Of a stretch of 64,000 nucleotides of DNA, positions 25,093-37,672 are shown piece by piece (positions within the stretch are counted from its first letter, which is position 1; the number at the start of each line of letters is the position of its first letter). Origin of the DNA: Hypericum androsaemum. Lineage: Eukaryota > Streptophyta > Magnoliopsida > Malpighiales > Hypericaceae. The stretch spans positions 14,979,619 to 15,043,618 of the forward strand of contig OZ023182.1 of NCBI GenBank assembly GCA_963995505.1, given 5' to 3'. The notes under the pieces were generated by a model. That model was not told the origin of the DNA. It saw only the letters and a program-made list of their open reading frames with translations, and did not search any database. The position numbers and the translations under genes are program-made.

Positions 25093-26382
25093 TTTAGTTT
25101 TTGAATTGACTCTCTCGGTGCGCCTTTTTTTTTGGAGAAAAACATGACAAAAAGACAGAACCGTTTGTTCTAATTGTTCTTTGTTTGATATATGTGGTTA
25201 AAGACAAAACTATAATTTGAAAAGATAAAAGAGAAAAACACTATCTGTTTTGGAATGTTAAGTATCTGAAATATTTAAATAAGTATTTTTGGTATCTGTA
25301 TCCAAACAAAATACTATAAGATAATAAAAAATAATAATTTGGATACTGATAATCCGAACTATCTAATTTGTTAAACCATGTGCGATTTTATTCAAATAAA
25401 ATGCCATACAACATTATTTATAGTAAATAATTTCATCCGAATATTTTTAATATTTCATCGCATAATTTGACAAATATTTATGTTTTTAATCAAATATCTC
25501 AATTAGCTTATTTACTATCTTTATATATCTTCGTATCCGAAAATATAAATTAAAAAATTTGAACGAGTATCCGAATATTGAAATTAGATATGACTCACAG
25601 AAATCATGTATTAGATAAAATTATTAGTCTTGATTGAGTTAAAATTGGTGAAGAAAATAAAAAAAGGGAAAGACTTTTAAGATAATATGGTAAAAAAATA
25701 TCACAAGAATTTATGTCTTTTGACATAGTCTATGAAAATAAATGGGACAAAAATACGAAAGTGGACTGGGACAAATTTTTATTTTTTTAAAGGCCATTTC
25801 CTACGCCAAATATATATTTGTCCAAAAATTTTTGTCGAGTTATCTCCAAGCCATAAAACCAAACGTAACCACTGAGAATTTGAGTACTAGCTAATATAGT
25901 GTTGAGAAGATGAATCATTTGCCTCTCTCGTTTAATTTACATCTATCTGTCATTGCTTGTGAAAGCTGTGAATGTTCTTTCCCTGATGTCAACCACATAG
26001 CTTCATTGTGGTAACATGATACAAACATAAAAAACACCAATGGGATAACCGATCTTAAAATAAAACCCGACAATACTCGATTCTCAAAATCAAGCTTCAA
26101 CAAAACATACAAACAACCCCGAGAAACAGGATACAGATCAGAATCTATTAATGAATCTTTCCATAGAGTACAGTCTCAGTACAATCTTTCTACGGACGAA
26201 CAAAAACATAAAACAAATCAGATGATACAACATATAATTAGATGAACTTTCTACAATTTATATAGGCTACAATTTCAATGACAAGGGTACATGTTGGGAA
26301 CACAGTACTCAATTAGAGGTAGAGACTAACAATGAGCCTCCTCTTCCAAATAAGAAACTGAAGAATGAACGTTGCTGCTAGA
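25093..26382. other. Intergenic and bHLH 3' region
   Basis: AT-rich DNA with no gene visible. The last few hundred bases before 26382 are probably the 3' UTR of the minus-strand bHLH gene. Confidence 0.55.
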
Positions 26383-29300
26383 TTACGATGCTCTTTCGAA
26401 GCTCCCACCGACCTGCATATGCAGCCACTGCGACTGTGATCCCTGAGAATATTCTCGCGTTGCTTGCGGGGCGAACATCATCCCAGTTGTATCAAACGGC
26501 TGAGCACCAAGCTACAAGACATGATCCAACCAATTCAGATATGAATTGGCAAAAGAAGAACCAAAATTGTATTTTTGTGGATGTTACAAAACCCACCAAA
26601 CTATCACAAGTTATGAGAAACCCGATTTAACCAATCCATAGCGCAGACAACCTAATCTTGATGCAGCAAGTATGCATTATGGAAAAGTGGCATGCAAATG
26701 ACCTTCGGACATCTGATGGCAATCCGTATACCAATTCCAGTGCCAAGGCGGGGTTTCTTTTCGCAAAGAAGTTACTAAGTTAATGATTCTTTGCAGCCTC
26801 CAGAGTCTCCATTGCCAAAACGTGTCGGCAACGAGTTGAACTTTTACACTTGCATGCAGTATTCACCAAAACAAGCTACTAGTTCCAGCACAATCGTAGG
26901 CTTGCGTGTGAAAACTTTGGGATGAGAGGAAGTTGATTAAGTTGCTTGACATTGGACAACAAACCTCGTGTCCAAGCATGTGCTAATTCCTAGTTCCAGA
27001 GCGCGTGCTTTTAAGATGCTAAAACCGAATCTCTCTTTCGAAAGACCTAAGATATGCTCAATTACAATTACTTTATGTCAGCTACTGCATACAGGCTAAA
27101 CCCCAGTTAGTCTTTACAAGACATTTAGTTATTAGACAGGCGGTCTCAATATGTAGTAACTATACCACGTAGATAAAATCTGTAGAATAGACCGAAGTCT
27201 TCATTTCACATTTTCTGTAACTTCTCCTGCAGGCTTGTGGCTTCTAAAATGGTAGGCTCCACAGAGATCTCAGTTACACTGAGATTTTCCGAGAAATACT
27301 TATTGACCTTTACTAATTTATCAAAAGAATTTAGAAAAAGAACCCACTTAACTTTTTAAATTCCACCTTATCTAACAAGTTTGGCAATTTTCCAATTGGC
27401 ACTGATTATCATGCACTTCCCAGAACATCGTCATATATGTGTTAGTGAATGCTATGGTAAAAAAAATCAATATTGATGTGAATGAGATGCAACCAACAGC
27501 ATATAGATTGTTTAACCTCTTTCTGATGAAATCCTTCAATTGTGGGGTGTATGTTCGGTCTCGAGTTGACTGCTTCCAGTTTCATTGACAGAAACTACAA
27601 AAATAAAAGGAAAGTTAAGTTTTCTACACAACAGAGCAGTAGAATTATACAAATATGAAGGTAAAGCAAGTGACAAGAGCATGTATTACCTCAACTTGAC
27701 ACTGCAGTGATTGGATATAGTTAATTATCTCATCTAACACAAGTGCTTTACCAATAACCTGACGGCAAGAATGAAATATAGAAGCATGTTAAGTACAGAA
27801 TGTATTTACCCTGATGGAACCCGACTGAATCTTAGTGACAAAAAGGAACTTATTCGCCAATGGAAAAGCATGAAGCACAAGAGAAACATACTCGAGGAGC
27901 GTATATCTTTCCTAGGTCTAATATCTTCCAAAATCCAATGAGTTATGAAATACTGACAGCAAAGAGATAAAACCAATATGAGTTTACGTACCTTGTTACA
28001 TCCAGGAACTAGATCTTGAAGTAATTTCATCCTCTCGCTTATCTTTTCCCTCCGAGCCTACAATAAGAGAGAGTCCAATAAGTAAAAGAAAAGTACATCA
28101 GGTATTAGTGCTACACAAAATGTTCTACCAAACAAATGTAGAAGTATCGAAGGTGAGGAACATGATAGAATATAATATGGCCACCTATGTCCTGGAACTT
28201 TGAGGAACCATCATTCTCAGAAATAAAAGTCCAATCCCTTGTTTTTTTAATGAAAAGAGAAGCAAGAGCAGTTAGCCAATCTATGAGGAGAAAAGATGGA
28301 TTACTCTCTCTGCTAGGCTATGGCTGTCAGTGGCTTGACCCCTTCTAGCTCGGACGTGGATATAATCTTTGGGAGGCTCAGATGACTTGCTCTTTCCAGG
28401 CGACTTCTTATTACCACCAGAGCCCGCATCTTCGTCAGCTGGCGCATGATTGTTCTCGCTGTTATTTCCTTGCACTTTCATCCGCTTAGCATTCGAATCA
28501 TTCTGATTCAAGCACAAAAATGAATCACCCGAGCATGCTTAGGCAGGTGACGTCGACCAAAACGTTCCAGGGAAATGCCAAAATATATGGGCCATATCAT
28601 ATCACACAAGTACCACAACAATCCTGATCATCCTTCGACGGCCATGGCCACAAGCATAAGAAATACGTCGAATTCACAGAACTAAGTCAAAGCTGAACCG
28701 ATCGCCAGCGAAGTCAACCAAATCGGTGTCAATTCCCATTTTGCAGAACTATATCAATTACAGCTAAAACTTTGCAAAATCACCCCGCTTCCTATAAGAT
28801 CACTAAATAAAAAACCCAAAACCCACATTCACCTCAAAAATGAACATAGTCCTGCATATCCACATTCACTCCTTCCAACTTCCTCCAGAAAAATCAAAAA
28901 AAAAAAAACCAACCTTTCTCTTGCTAAACTCGCCAAGTTCCCAACTTCCTCCAACACTTTCTACCTCTATGCCACCAACTTTTTTGTAAACCAAGAATTA
29001 GTTTCGCTAGGCGAAATACCCTTTGGTCTCTATTTCACAAACCACAATTCCAAACAAAGGCAAACACGAAATCAAAATAGTAACTTTTTTTTGGAGAAAA
29101 CAAAATAGTAACTTTAAAAGCGGAATAAAGGAAAAAAAAAAGGAACACCAACCAAGTGATGATTGCCACCGGTAGAGACCAACTTGGAAGACTCATCCTC
29201 GGAGCTCAAATCTCTCCTCTTCTTCCCATTCCCATTCCCATTCCCATTCCCGACGCTCTGCCCGGTGACCGTGGACTCCTCGGCGGACCCGTCCAGCTCC

Positions 29301-29464
29301 CCGAAAAGCGGGCCCCCCATCCTCAGGCCCAGCCCACCTCCACCATTATTATTCCTTCCGGCTCCCTCCCCGGAGGAGGACAAGGGCGGCCAAATCCCGG
29401 CAAGCGTGTAAGAAGAAGGGTTGGCGGCTGAGAAAGATGTCTCATTGATGAGGGGAGGATCCAT
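26383..29464 (-). CDS. BHLH79: bHLH transcription factor, bHLH79/BIGPETAL group
   Basis: Nuclear DNA-binding factor of plant bHLH subfamily XII (bHLH79/BPE), whose members regulate cell expansion and brassinosteroid-linked growth. Six exons on the minus strand: 29464-29153, 28502-28305, 28057-27992, 27758-27690, 27594-27517, 26511-26383, joining in phase to 283 residues. The N-terminus [20 protein letters not shown] is strongly conserved in bHLH79. The basic region is split by an intron: [16 protein letters not shown], then [20 protein letters not shown], then [19 protein letters not shown]. The H-E-R residues that read an E-box are present. The C-terminus [16 protein letters not shown] also fits. 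Residues near 73-80 are a GN repeat from a hexanucleotide run. Intron 5 is long (about 1.0 kb). Confidence 0.92.
29230..29255. repeat. (CCCATT)n hexanucleotide run inside bHLH exon 1
   Basis: About four copies of CCCATT on the plus strand encode the GNGNGNGN stretch of the bHLH protein on the minus strand. Each repeat unit adds two residues, so length changes keep the frame. Confidence 0.85.
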
Positions 29465-30839
29465 TTACATCCAAAGATTGGAACTTTACTTTCTGGGTAG
29501 TGAAAGGAAGGGGAGATCTCCAATTGGGTAGGCTTGAGAGATACCAAGAGGAGAGGAAATGTGTTTTCTTTTCCCTTTTCAGATCTTCTAACCAGGGGCG
29601 AGTTGAGTTGAGTTGAGTTGACTCAGTAGTGATGGAAGGTGTGAGATAAGTTGAGCTTGGTGGTGGTGGCTGTGTGTTTATTTATAAAGATGCAATTTAG
29701 GAGAGTCCAAGGATCATTGGGCAATATCAATGTCATGCCGAATTTTTACCTTGTCGAGTTGCTCTTTAGTGAGACTGATAATCGCAATTTCGAAAAAGAG
29801 GATTCCTCGCTAAATAATACTTATCGAAATGATAAATTAGAGGGACCATTAGGTATGAGGCTAGGTTACAAGTATAATGTTATTTAAGATTAATTGTGTT
29901 TATTTATGTATTTGTATATATGGGTTTGTCCCTCCATTTTTACCAAAAAGAGTTCACTATAGTTCGATTTGAAGCTATTTAAATCTGAATCAGTCAATAT
30001 GATAATGTTTAATAATCAGATATTTAGTGGTATCAAAAAAGTTGGGTTGGGTTAAGTTTTGAGATTTAGCAGGCTCGCTCGTGTATCTCATGATTTTTAT
30101 CTAATTATGTAATTAGATAAAACAAATGGGATTAATTTTATTTATTTAAACAACTTGTATAGAACAGGCGAGATACAAATTGGACCAACAAAATATATTC
30201 CACCTCTAAAGATGAATAATTTTCAATTTATCATTTTAGTATTATAACTTATATGTGCCTAAATGTTTCATCTGCTATCTTTTGTTTAAACAAAATGTTT
30301 TACCTTAAAAAATATCATCTTTGTCAACAAACGAGAATGTTTCTAATAGCATTCACATTGAGTTCTACACTCTGTCTCTAGCTTCTCAACTTTTTTTTAA
30401 GGTTAGCTTCCGAACTGAATATATGTTAGAACGGTGTATAATAATTATTCGCAAAATTCGAACTCAACCACCTAACTTTTTTCCCTTTATAGTAACTCAA
30501 TTGGGTGATATATTGAGGATAATTTATACGTGTGGGATCTCTGGAGAAACGATGCCGTTAGATGTGGCGATAAACTAGGTATGGATTTGGAATAGAGTAG
30601 TTAAAGGCATCTGTATTGAGTGAGAGAGGTTTGATTAGATTTGAAACTAAAATAATAATCAAGGATATGGGATCACGCGCCAACCACAAGTACACTCTGT
30701 GGAGCCCACACAGATGCCACTTGCATTTCCCCCGATATTTCTACTAACCACACGAGAAGGCTTCCTATTGGTCTTTAATGGTTGACCCAATAGTAAATAG
30801 CCCCTTAATTGAAGATCAAGATATAGAGTAGTTGGCTAG
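29465..30839. other. bHLH upstream region and AT-rich intergenic DNA
   Basis: The proximal part is the bHLH promoter and leader, with a (GTTGA)n run at about 29600-29622. The remainder is AT-rich with no gene signature; an open frame at 30321-30578 lacks any recognisable motif. Confidence 0.5.
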
Positions 30840-32097
30840 TATCAGAATATCAACTTCATGTATTCATATATTAATTGCAGTTGGGGTCTTCCCTTGTTTA
30901 AGAAATTCATCATATCTCTACTAGTATTTGTTATGGGTATACTAAACTTCTCTACTAGTAACAAATTAGTATCAGAGTTTTTAGACCTGATTCAAGTACA
31001 AATATTTGTGTGTTTTTTACTCACATTTTCATATTGTATTTTCTGGTTGCCCACGAAGATGGTAGAGCGAGGTGCAATAATTGCAAAATTGGTGTTAACA
31101 AGGTACTCAAAGAGAAGGTTATGTAAAGCCACCAAGGTGTTCACAAGGAGAAGATGTTAATTTCAGAAGCTTGTGCTTCTTCTCTTTATATTGGCTGACT
31201 TAGGCCGGTGTTAACATGAAAGTGGAGGTTCTCATGGAGGTGGAGTCGCAAAATGTCAGCTCAGAGAATATGAGTGTATGGAGCTGAGAAGCAGGTTGCT
31301 TGTTTGAGAATTACCTCGTGAGAGTACATCATACTCAGGAAAAGACTGGTTGTGCTAGAACTTCTAGGATTGAAGCTAGCTTTAGGATTTAGGCAGACAA
31401 CTTTTGAGATTGAAGTAAGGGCATGAGATTTATGCAGATAGCCTCTGGGATTGAATTTGGCTACTAAGATTTAGGCGTGGGTATTGGAGTAGTTTTCTTC
31501 AACAAACTATTGGTTTGTGTGCATACTAATTTTTTTCCATTGTGTTGGTTCTTCTTGTATGTAGACCTGTAGTGAGTATACAATGTTGAGATACTTGTGG
31601 AAGATTTCACGTGAAGTTTTCAAGACTGAGGCGGATGATGTCATGTTCGAGATTGAGCATGAATCTTACTGGAAGAGGCATATTGTGAAGATGGTGTGGA
31701 AGATGGGTTGTTGAAGCTTGAGAAGATAATTGACTTTGGAATTTGGTCTAATGTGGAGATTTGTTAGCATTTATAACTACTTTAAAACTCGATTCCTAGT
31801 ATACAACAAATTTGGCTTGTCTCCTATAAATAGGAGGGTAGGTGTATGAGTTCTTTGACTTTAGCGATGACTTAGTAATATAGGCAATATTTTAGGCTTG
31901 AGGTGTAGCATCATTATGGTCTATGTATAGCATGTACTCCATATTGATAGTGACGATAGTCATGGCCCTGTAGATATGAATCAATTGACCGAACCACGTA
32001 TATTATATATCCTCGTTCTTCTTATCTCTGCTACTATTTATTATGAGTGAACTAAACATTCATGTTTACGTTTACATTTTCCTAACATATCGTGATG
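30840..32097 (+). mobile_element. Small non-autonomous LTR retrotransposon (TRIM/LARD-like)
   Basis: A degenerate primer-binding site (TAGTATCAGAG, 30967-30977) follows a sequence ending AGTAACA at 30963. Downstream, GTGGAGATT precedes a 3' LTR at 31762-32097 that starts TGTTAG and ends CTAACA, with a TATA-like CTATAAATAGGA near 31826. The end of this LTR (TATCTCTGCTACTATTTATT) is similar to the sequence just before the primer-binding site, so a truncated 5' LTR is present. The internal 0.8 kb has no gag or pol. Total size is about 1.3 kb. Confidence 0.6.
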
Positions 32098-32538
32098 TGG
32101 ATGAATAATGTTAACGTAGCTCTTGCATGGTAAAAAACAACTTTAATAAAAGATCAAAACAATCGATGTTCGTGTAGTTGAGATGAGGAACAGCTAGTCC
32201 TTAACGACGACTTTTTTTTACATCTAACTTCTGTTTATGTCATTTTTTTGCCACGCAAGCCACATCAATATTAGTTTTCCACTTAATAGGCCCATGTAAA
32301 CATAAGTTGAAACTGAAAACTTGTCGGAAAATGTTACCGGAACAAATCACAAAAATCTCTTTATACCAATCTGAAACCTTTTGTAGTAAAAACTGTGAAA
32401 CTAATAGAAATTATCTAACTTCGATGTTCTCCGAATACTCGTGCAAAGATTTTAGGAAAATGTTCTCCGAATATTGATGGAGAGAGCCGTATAATATTAG
32501 TTGAAGCTATTAATGGCTAACTAATATTAGTTGCTCCG
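32098..32538. other. Intergenic, no gene seen
   Basis: AT-rich spacer between two LTR-derived elements with no open frame of interest. Confidence 0.6.
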
Positions 32539-33319
32539 TGTTGGGTATGGAGTCTGAGTACGAATGAAGTATTCTGTTGGTTCGAGTGAAGAGCATTGAA
32601 GATGGTCCGAGAGTTGATCGATTAGGTTTGGAGCCCGAGGACGCTCGGGGAATCAATTGAGTCAAGAGTCGAGTGAAGACGTTGAGGACATCCGAAGAGT
32701 AATGTGGCTCGAGTGAAGAGCTAGAGGATGATCGGGGATGACGATCGAGTCGAGAAGTGGAGTCGATGGAGCGAAATGAGCAAGGCAGGGAGGACCGTGA
32801 AGACCCGGCGCCCGCCAGGAGGGCTAGCGTCCGCCAAGCCAAAAGGCTGAGTGCGGCTTTGGCGCCCGCCAGCTCCTGTTCATCAAAACGCCTGAAAGTC
32901 CTTTTAGCGCCCGCTAAGTAGCCCAGGAAAGTAAATTTTTTGTGGACAAGTTTGCCCCTCCTGACCTAATAACCCTTGTAGGATTTGTGGCACTATAAAT
33001 ACCCATTATAAGCCTCATTTGAATTGTTGCCCAAATGTTGTAAAGCCAAGTGAGTGGCTAGAGAGAAAGAGAGAGAACCCAAAGTTAGAGTGTGTGTCAA
33101 TAGTGTGGCTTTCATTGTAAAAACAAGTGAAGCTCAATAGTGTGAAGATAGTGAAATCTTTCATGGCTTGGTAGCTGTGGATCGAACTGGATAACCAAAT
33201 ATTGTGTCCTTCTTTATATTTTCTTTGTACTTTGTGTGTTCGTTCTTTGGGTGGTGTTTTAGTTTGCTTGAGTGTATTTTCCGTTGCGTTGTTTGGGTCC
33301 AGTAGATTTTTTCCCAACA
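32539..33319 (+). mobile_element. Solo LTR of a Ty1-copia element
   Basis: The repeat starts TGTTGGGTATGG and ends TTCCCAACA, so TG...CA ends and a 7-bp terminal inverted repeat (TGTTGGG/CCCAACA) are present. Flanking 5-mers CTCCG (32534-32538) and CCCCG (33320-33324) match at four of five positions. A TATA-like CTATAAATACCC lies near 32993. There is no internal region, so this is an LTR-LTR recombination product. Blocks such as ATCGAACTGGATAACCAAAT link it to the lineage of the LTR at 4476-4944. The 5' part has repeated GGCGCCCGCCAG-like motifs. Confidence 0.82.
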
Positions 33320-36300
33320 CCCCGTACGTACTAGTGTCCCATTGCATACCAATCACCATCCAGTGCCATAATCACAAAGTGGTAGTGTTTGAATAAATAA
33401 TTTTTAATTTGTAAAGTGGGTTGGTATAAACCGAAAAAAGGTTCAACAAGAATCAAAATGTGTGATATTTAGCAACTTAGCCAAAAAAACTTGTCCAATC
33501 CGACTTGGGTTGATCCAGAAAAGAGATACAATTTTCCATCGATCCAACAAAGAGAAGTGCTCAGCTACAGCTTTCAAGCAAAAACATCAAATATAAACAC
33601 ATCAAAGGCCGAATCCCTCGTCTTGTGTTCCGTTGGGCACCACAAAGAGATTAAATTGCAAGGCCTAACCTGCTCCGAAAGGTACACGCACTTGCGCTGC
33701 CTAACTTGCTTAGCGAGAAAATGTGCAATGAGATAAGCAAGTGTAGTTAATCACCGGAAAGCTTCTTTGCCTCATTCCCAACATGGCCTTTGGTACTCTC
33801 TCTTTTCCTCTACTCCTTAATGCCAATTGGTATCCGAATACTTGCTGAGCCGAATAATTTCAGTTCGAATTAGACGAATTTTTTGAAATTTGTCTGGCTC
33901 TCTCAACAAGTATTTATCACTTCTTAAACTCGACATGATTAAGTTAACACAAAATTCTCACCAATTCTCTTACCATTCGGCAAGGTTGGTAACTGTAGTT
34001 GTTCCCTTCCCCTCTGTTGATCGATGACCCCTTACCCCCATCTACCTTGCAATCTCGAGGAGGACAAATGTTATGTCCTTGTCGTGCTAGGATTTTAGTT
34101 TACCATTTCCAGTACCTCGCATTGCAGTGATTATTTGTTGTACTTTTTCCGAAACTAACTTGGTATTCGTGTCTGGTCATATGGAAAAAATCGATAAATT
34201 TTTTCTTATCAATTTTAATATTGATATATTTCGATTAAAAAAACTATCCGAATTGATCTACGTGCAATCTATGCCTCTCAAGTATCGAGAATCGATCGTT
34301 GAAAAAGAACTAGAATACTAACTTTAACGCATGGAGAATTTCATGACGGTACTTCCACAGATATAACTTAGTATAACGAATGGTTAGAGATTTTTATATA
34401 TTTTTTAATTTCTGATAGTCTTGTGGATCCACTTTTTCTCTAATAATTTTTATTAAAAGATTCGTGAAAAAATTACTCATAATGCAATAAAAGAAACTAA
34501 TAAAAAAGAAAGTAATTTAGATAGTGTATATCTTGATAGTCTAGTTCTAATTTGAGATATTTGAAACACAACCATTTTAGAAAAAAGTTTGTATATTAGG
34601 TGCAAATTCAACGTTCATAATTGGGAATAAAGATACTTTAGTACTCTGTATTATTAAAAATAGATATTTTAGTTCTAAGTAGATTGAGAAAAGACAAGAA
34701 TATTTAGCCTAATAATATAATGTGTTAACAAATTAACAAAAATTTAGGTTCAAATTTTAGAAGTATAATGATAATGTAAAAAGTTACCTTTCCACAAAAA
34801 TACATTGAGAAAAGTAAAAATCACAATAGATTTTTCATAACTAAGGAGCAGTAGGCTTCGTTGGAGACCGACTATTGGGTCTGAGCTCAGACCGCATGCT
34901 CTAATATTGAGCCACGATAAATTTGTATTATCATTTTTTCCAAAAATAAATGTAAAAGAAACCTGAAAATTTACCTTCTTGAAATGGACCTAGCTTGACA
35001 AAAAAAATCGAAAAATACCTTTACCTGGAAAAAATAAAACCAAACATAGAACTGTTGAATTAACTTTACATGAAAAGTACCTGAAATTATGACACACCGA
35101 CAAAATGCACCGCCCGGATCTATTCCACTAGAAGCGCACGTGTCAGTTGACAGCTTCGACATACATCGTAGAGTTGGACTAAGTCGATAAAAAATTGAAG
35201 ATTTATTGCATGTGTCGGTTATTCACAAATCCGCATATTTACATTTTATGGGATTTTTAGGTAATGGTTTAAAAAAATTTCGAAAATTTTAAAATGGGCA
35301 ATATTACCATGTTCGTTAGTAATTAAATTGAGTAGCTCCCTGGAAGATTGATTAGCAGGTGAAAGGTAGCGGGGAACGGAAAAATACAAGTCTAATTTCT
35401 AAGACCCAAGTTTGTAGTGCATGGAACTGCTGGTTTTGGGCCATCGTCACATCTCGCACAGGTCACTAAAGTCGGTACGTGTAAAACTGCCAGACCAGAT
35501 GCTTTGTTGTTTTGTTTCTACTGATACATCAATTGATGGCAACAGCTAAAAAAAATTCGGAAATGATTCAAACTCGTGACCTATTTATGAACATGAGTTT
35601 TCACCGGTTAAATTAGATTTGATTGGCACACGATTGTATCAATTTTCAAATGTCTACTCGAGTCGAGTGGTTAATGTTGTTCTCCTCTGACCATCGGAAA
35701 ATTATTATTATTATCTCTCAATGCAATATATTAAGCGGTTAGAATTTTATTATTTTTGAAATTTATTTTGAGTTCCACATTTAAGTCAAAAATGATTATT
35801 CAAACTTTATTATTAGATATGTTAGCGCCATAAAATTGCTAGTTGTATTGGGAAAAAGATATTGAATTCACGTAAAAGACAAGAGTTTAATGGCCCGCTT
35901 ACGTAACAATACGAATTGGCACAAATTTTTACGCTTTTACCATTTGATTCTTCAGTAAAAACCACATTTTAAATAATTAATCGAATTGTTCTATTACAAC
36001 AAGGTATAAATTATTATCGAAAGAGTTTCGCACACAATGGTTGAGATTGCTAAATTTTGGGTTAATTTTTACCAGTTGATATGCTTATTGGACACAAATT
36101 TTATAATGGTCTGACTCCTACAAAAGTTCTCTTAATTTTATCGAAGAATTAATGATTTAGATATTATTAATTGGTATTGAATAACTACTATAAAATTCGT
36201 CATCCAGACACGTGTGAAATAAACCACTCATCTGGACCTTTCGCGACAAAATTTATCGTTGTCTTTAGGAACATAAATGGAATATATTAATTTTTGATAA

Positions 36301-37672
36301 GTAAAATTTTTATTTATATACTAGAATCTCTCGAACTAATCACGAGATTGTAACTAGTTAATCTCGCCAAAACTTTAAAATCCATGGAATGGTTTAACAT
36401 ATATGATAGTCCATAGGTGTGCCACCCCTCTAATTATCCGTGAAAGAAAGAGTGACACGAAAACGAATAAAACAACATAGGGATGGACGCTGGGATTATG
36501 AGTAGCTTTGGCAAATAATGATAATGGATTTTGAACACCAGTTGTCTATCATATGATTCCATTTCTAGGTTGGTCCTTGAGCTCCTACTTTAACCTCATA
36601 TAATACAAGAATCTAATTATTCGTATTATTGTGACGAAGACTAATTTCCTCACGATGCTTATTATGGAGCGGGTCAAAGATAGTCCGACGCACACACTAA
36701 TTTTTATTATTGTTAGAATCTAATTCGTGATTGATTCAATTTGATTCGTTAAAGATTTATTTTAGTTTGTCAAAAATTTGATTCGTCGAAAATTCGTCCG
36801 AAGACGAATTGAATACGGTTCAAGATTTTTAGCATTCATCAAAATTGAGAAATTCAGTTCGAATTCGATTCGAGTTCGTTCGTAATACATAAAAAATTAA
36901 ACAACAAACACAAAACATTTCTTCTAGTGTTATAGTAGTATCAACTCTAATTTAGCACTAACCCTAATCCTAACTTTAAGAAGATTAATTCGAATTTGGC
37001 AATTCACAATTCAAATGCAAATTTTCCTTGAACGAATCGAATACAATTTAAGATTTTAATGAATTTGAATTCGAACAATGGTCAAGTCTACCCAGAATTG
37101 GAAAATCTAATACACAAAATTCGAAAAACTATCAACTACTCGATTATTTTTCTTATTCTAAGGCCGGATTTGCACTTGTAAGAATTGAATAATTTTGACT
37201 TTATATAGGTATTTATTTATTTTCCCTCAAACTTCGATATTTTTTTCATTCGCCTCCAAGACCCATATGTGTTTGGTTTATCGAGTACTTATCCTAAATC
37301 GTTCATTTGGTTCTTACACAAGCTACAAAAGGGATCGAAGCAATTATTGCATGAGTAGAGGTAGGGTGATTTTTCTGCGGGTTCACGATTTTCTTTCAAA
37401 AATTGAATTCGAGACCGCAAAATCTAAATCAAAGAAGTTGGGTCGTCAGTGTTGCGGTTTAAATATAAAATGTAGGTTTCGCGGTTTCACGATTTTCTGA
37501 ACTCATTTCAGACAAAAAAAAAAGAATTTAACCCCATTTCATACAATCCACTACCGAAATGCTTCATTCTACTATTTCACAATAAATTTTGAGCAACATT
37601 AAAAGCAAAACAACACTAAAAAAAACCAAGTTTACCTCAAACGACAAAGACTTGTAGGTCTACGAAGGTTTC
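33320..37672. other. 4.3-kb AT-rich intergenic stretch without a recognised gene
   Basis: No open frame in this stretch carries a family signature. Visible structure is limited to a GGTCTGAGCTCAGACC palindrome near 34878, and an AATTCGAATT-rich stretch at 36700-37090 resembling the interior of the MITE-like element at 18717-18903. At 37350-37500 GCGGTTT/CACGATTTTC motifs recall the hAT-type element at 6.8-7.4 kb. Confidence 0.5.

Noticed and set aside
34840..34930. GGTCTGAGCTCAGACC palindrome considered as a tRNA or other RNA gene
   Set aside because: No cloverleaf could be drawn and the A and B boxes are not at correct spacing.
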